Assembly: GCF_037975245.1 (NCBI RefSeq)
Contig: NC_092566.1
Coordinates: 5,892,001-5,956,000, forward strand
Source of the DNA: Apostichopus japonicus
Lineage: Eukaryota > Echinodermata > Holothuroidea > Aspidochirotida > Stichopodidae
Direction: 5' to 3'
DNA length: 64,000 bases
Shown here: in pieces, positions 63,990-64,000 of the stretch
Layout: each line of letters begins with the position of its first letter
Numbering within the stretch: the first letter of the stretch is position 1
The notes under the pieces: model-generated
Told to the model about the DNA's origin: nothing
Database searches by the model: none
Seen by the model: the letters and a program-made list of their open reading frames with translations, nothing else
Position numbers and translations under genes: made by a program

Positions 63990-64000
63990 CAATAATAAAT

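Larger units (their letters stand above)
27933..64000 (+). other. Intron 3 of the ZMIZ gene, running off the right edge (>36 kb)
   Basis: It begins with the GTAAGT donor after coding exon 3. I looked for a phase-1 exon with the conserved tryptophan-cysteine and RHQK block and found none on the + strand, so the window appears to end inside this intron. A missed short or diverged exon is possible. Stretches without recognised structure: 27940-30590, 30850-32080, 34400-36265, 36690-39885, 40410-42520, 42870-45050, 45410-48500, 48730-50215, 51545-52880, 53380-53920, 54500-57110, 57490-59520, 60000-62375 and 62750-63955. Confidence 0.6.

Overview
This is a 64 kb piece of an AT-rich animal nuclear genome. 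Genes are split into short exons separated by kilobases of non-coding DNA, and the rest is minisatellites, small transposons and homopolymer runs. Nothing prokaryotic, viral or plasmid-like is visible. The only gene I can support is the 5' part of a ZMIZ-family gene (ZMIZ1/ZMIZ2 in vertebrates, tonalli in Drosophila) on the + strand. Three coding exons (6378-6473, 14641-14754, 27827-27932) join in frame and encode the first 98 residues, which form the TPR-like N-terminal domain. I did not find exon 4, so everything from 27933 to the right edge is best read as one intron of more than 36 kb. The repeat style and a deuterostome-like ZMIZ N-terminus suggest a marine invertebrate, perhaps an echinoderm; that placement is an inference.

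Layout. 1-6377: upstream DNA with two TTAA-bounded MITE-like elements (357-587, 2139-2507), a degenerate ~50-bp array (3925-4655) and a GC-richer patch ending in a splice-donor-like site (4850-5148) that might be an untranslated exon. 6474-14640: intron 1, holding a 195-bp tandem duplication, a pyrimidine-rich tract and a 78-bp minisatellite (about 24 copies) that creates a spurious 594-codon ORF. 14755-27826: intron 2, with a 42-bp minisatellite (about 35 copies), a ~700-bp element with ~100-bp inverted repeats, a 644-bp foldback element whose arms are themselves tandem repeats, and two MITEs abutting at 26056-26573. 27933-64000: intron 3, with arrays of 97, 118, 29, 30, ~53, ~90 and 30 bp, dispersed duplications, a second copy of the 369-bp MITE (62381-62748), and a few GC-balanced islands that may be regulatory.

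Almost every long ORF here lies inside a tandem array whose period is a multiple of three, so ORF length is not evidence of coding. The main interest lies in the ZMIZ exon set, the foldback element, the TTAA-bounded MITE families with a nested insertion, and the candidate intronic enhancers.
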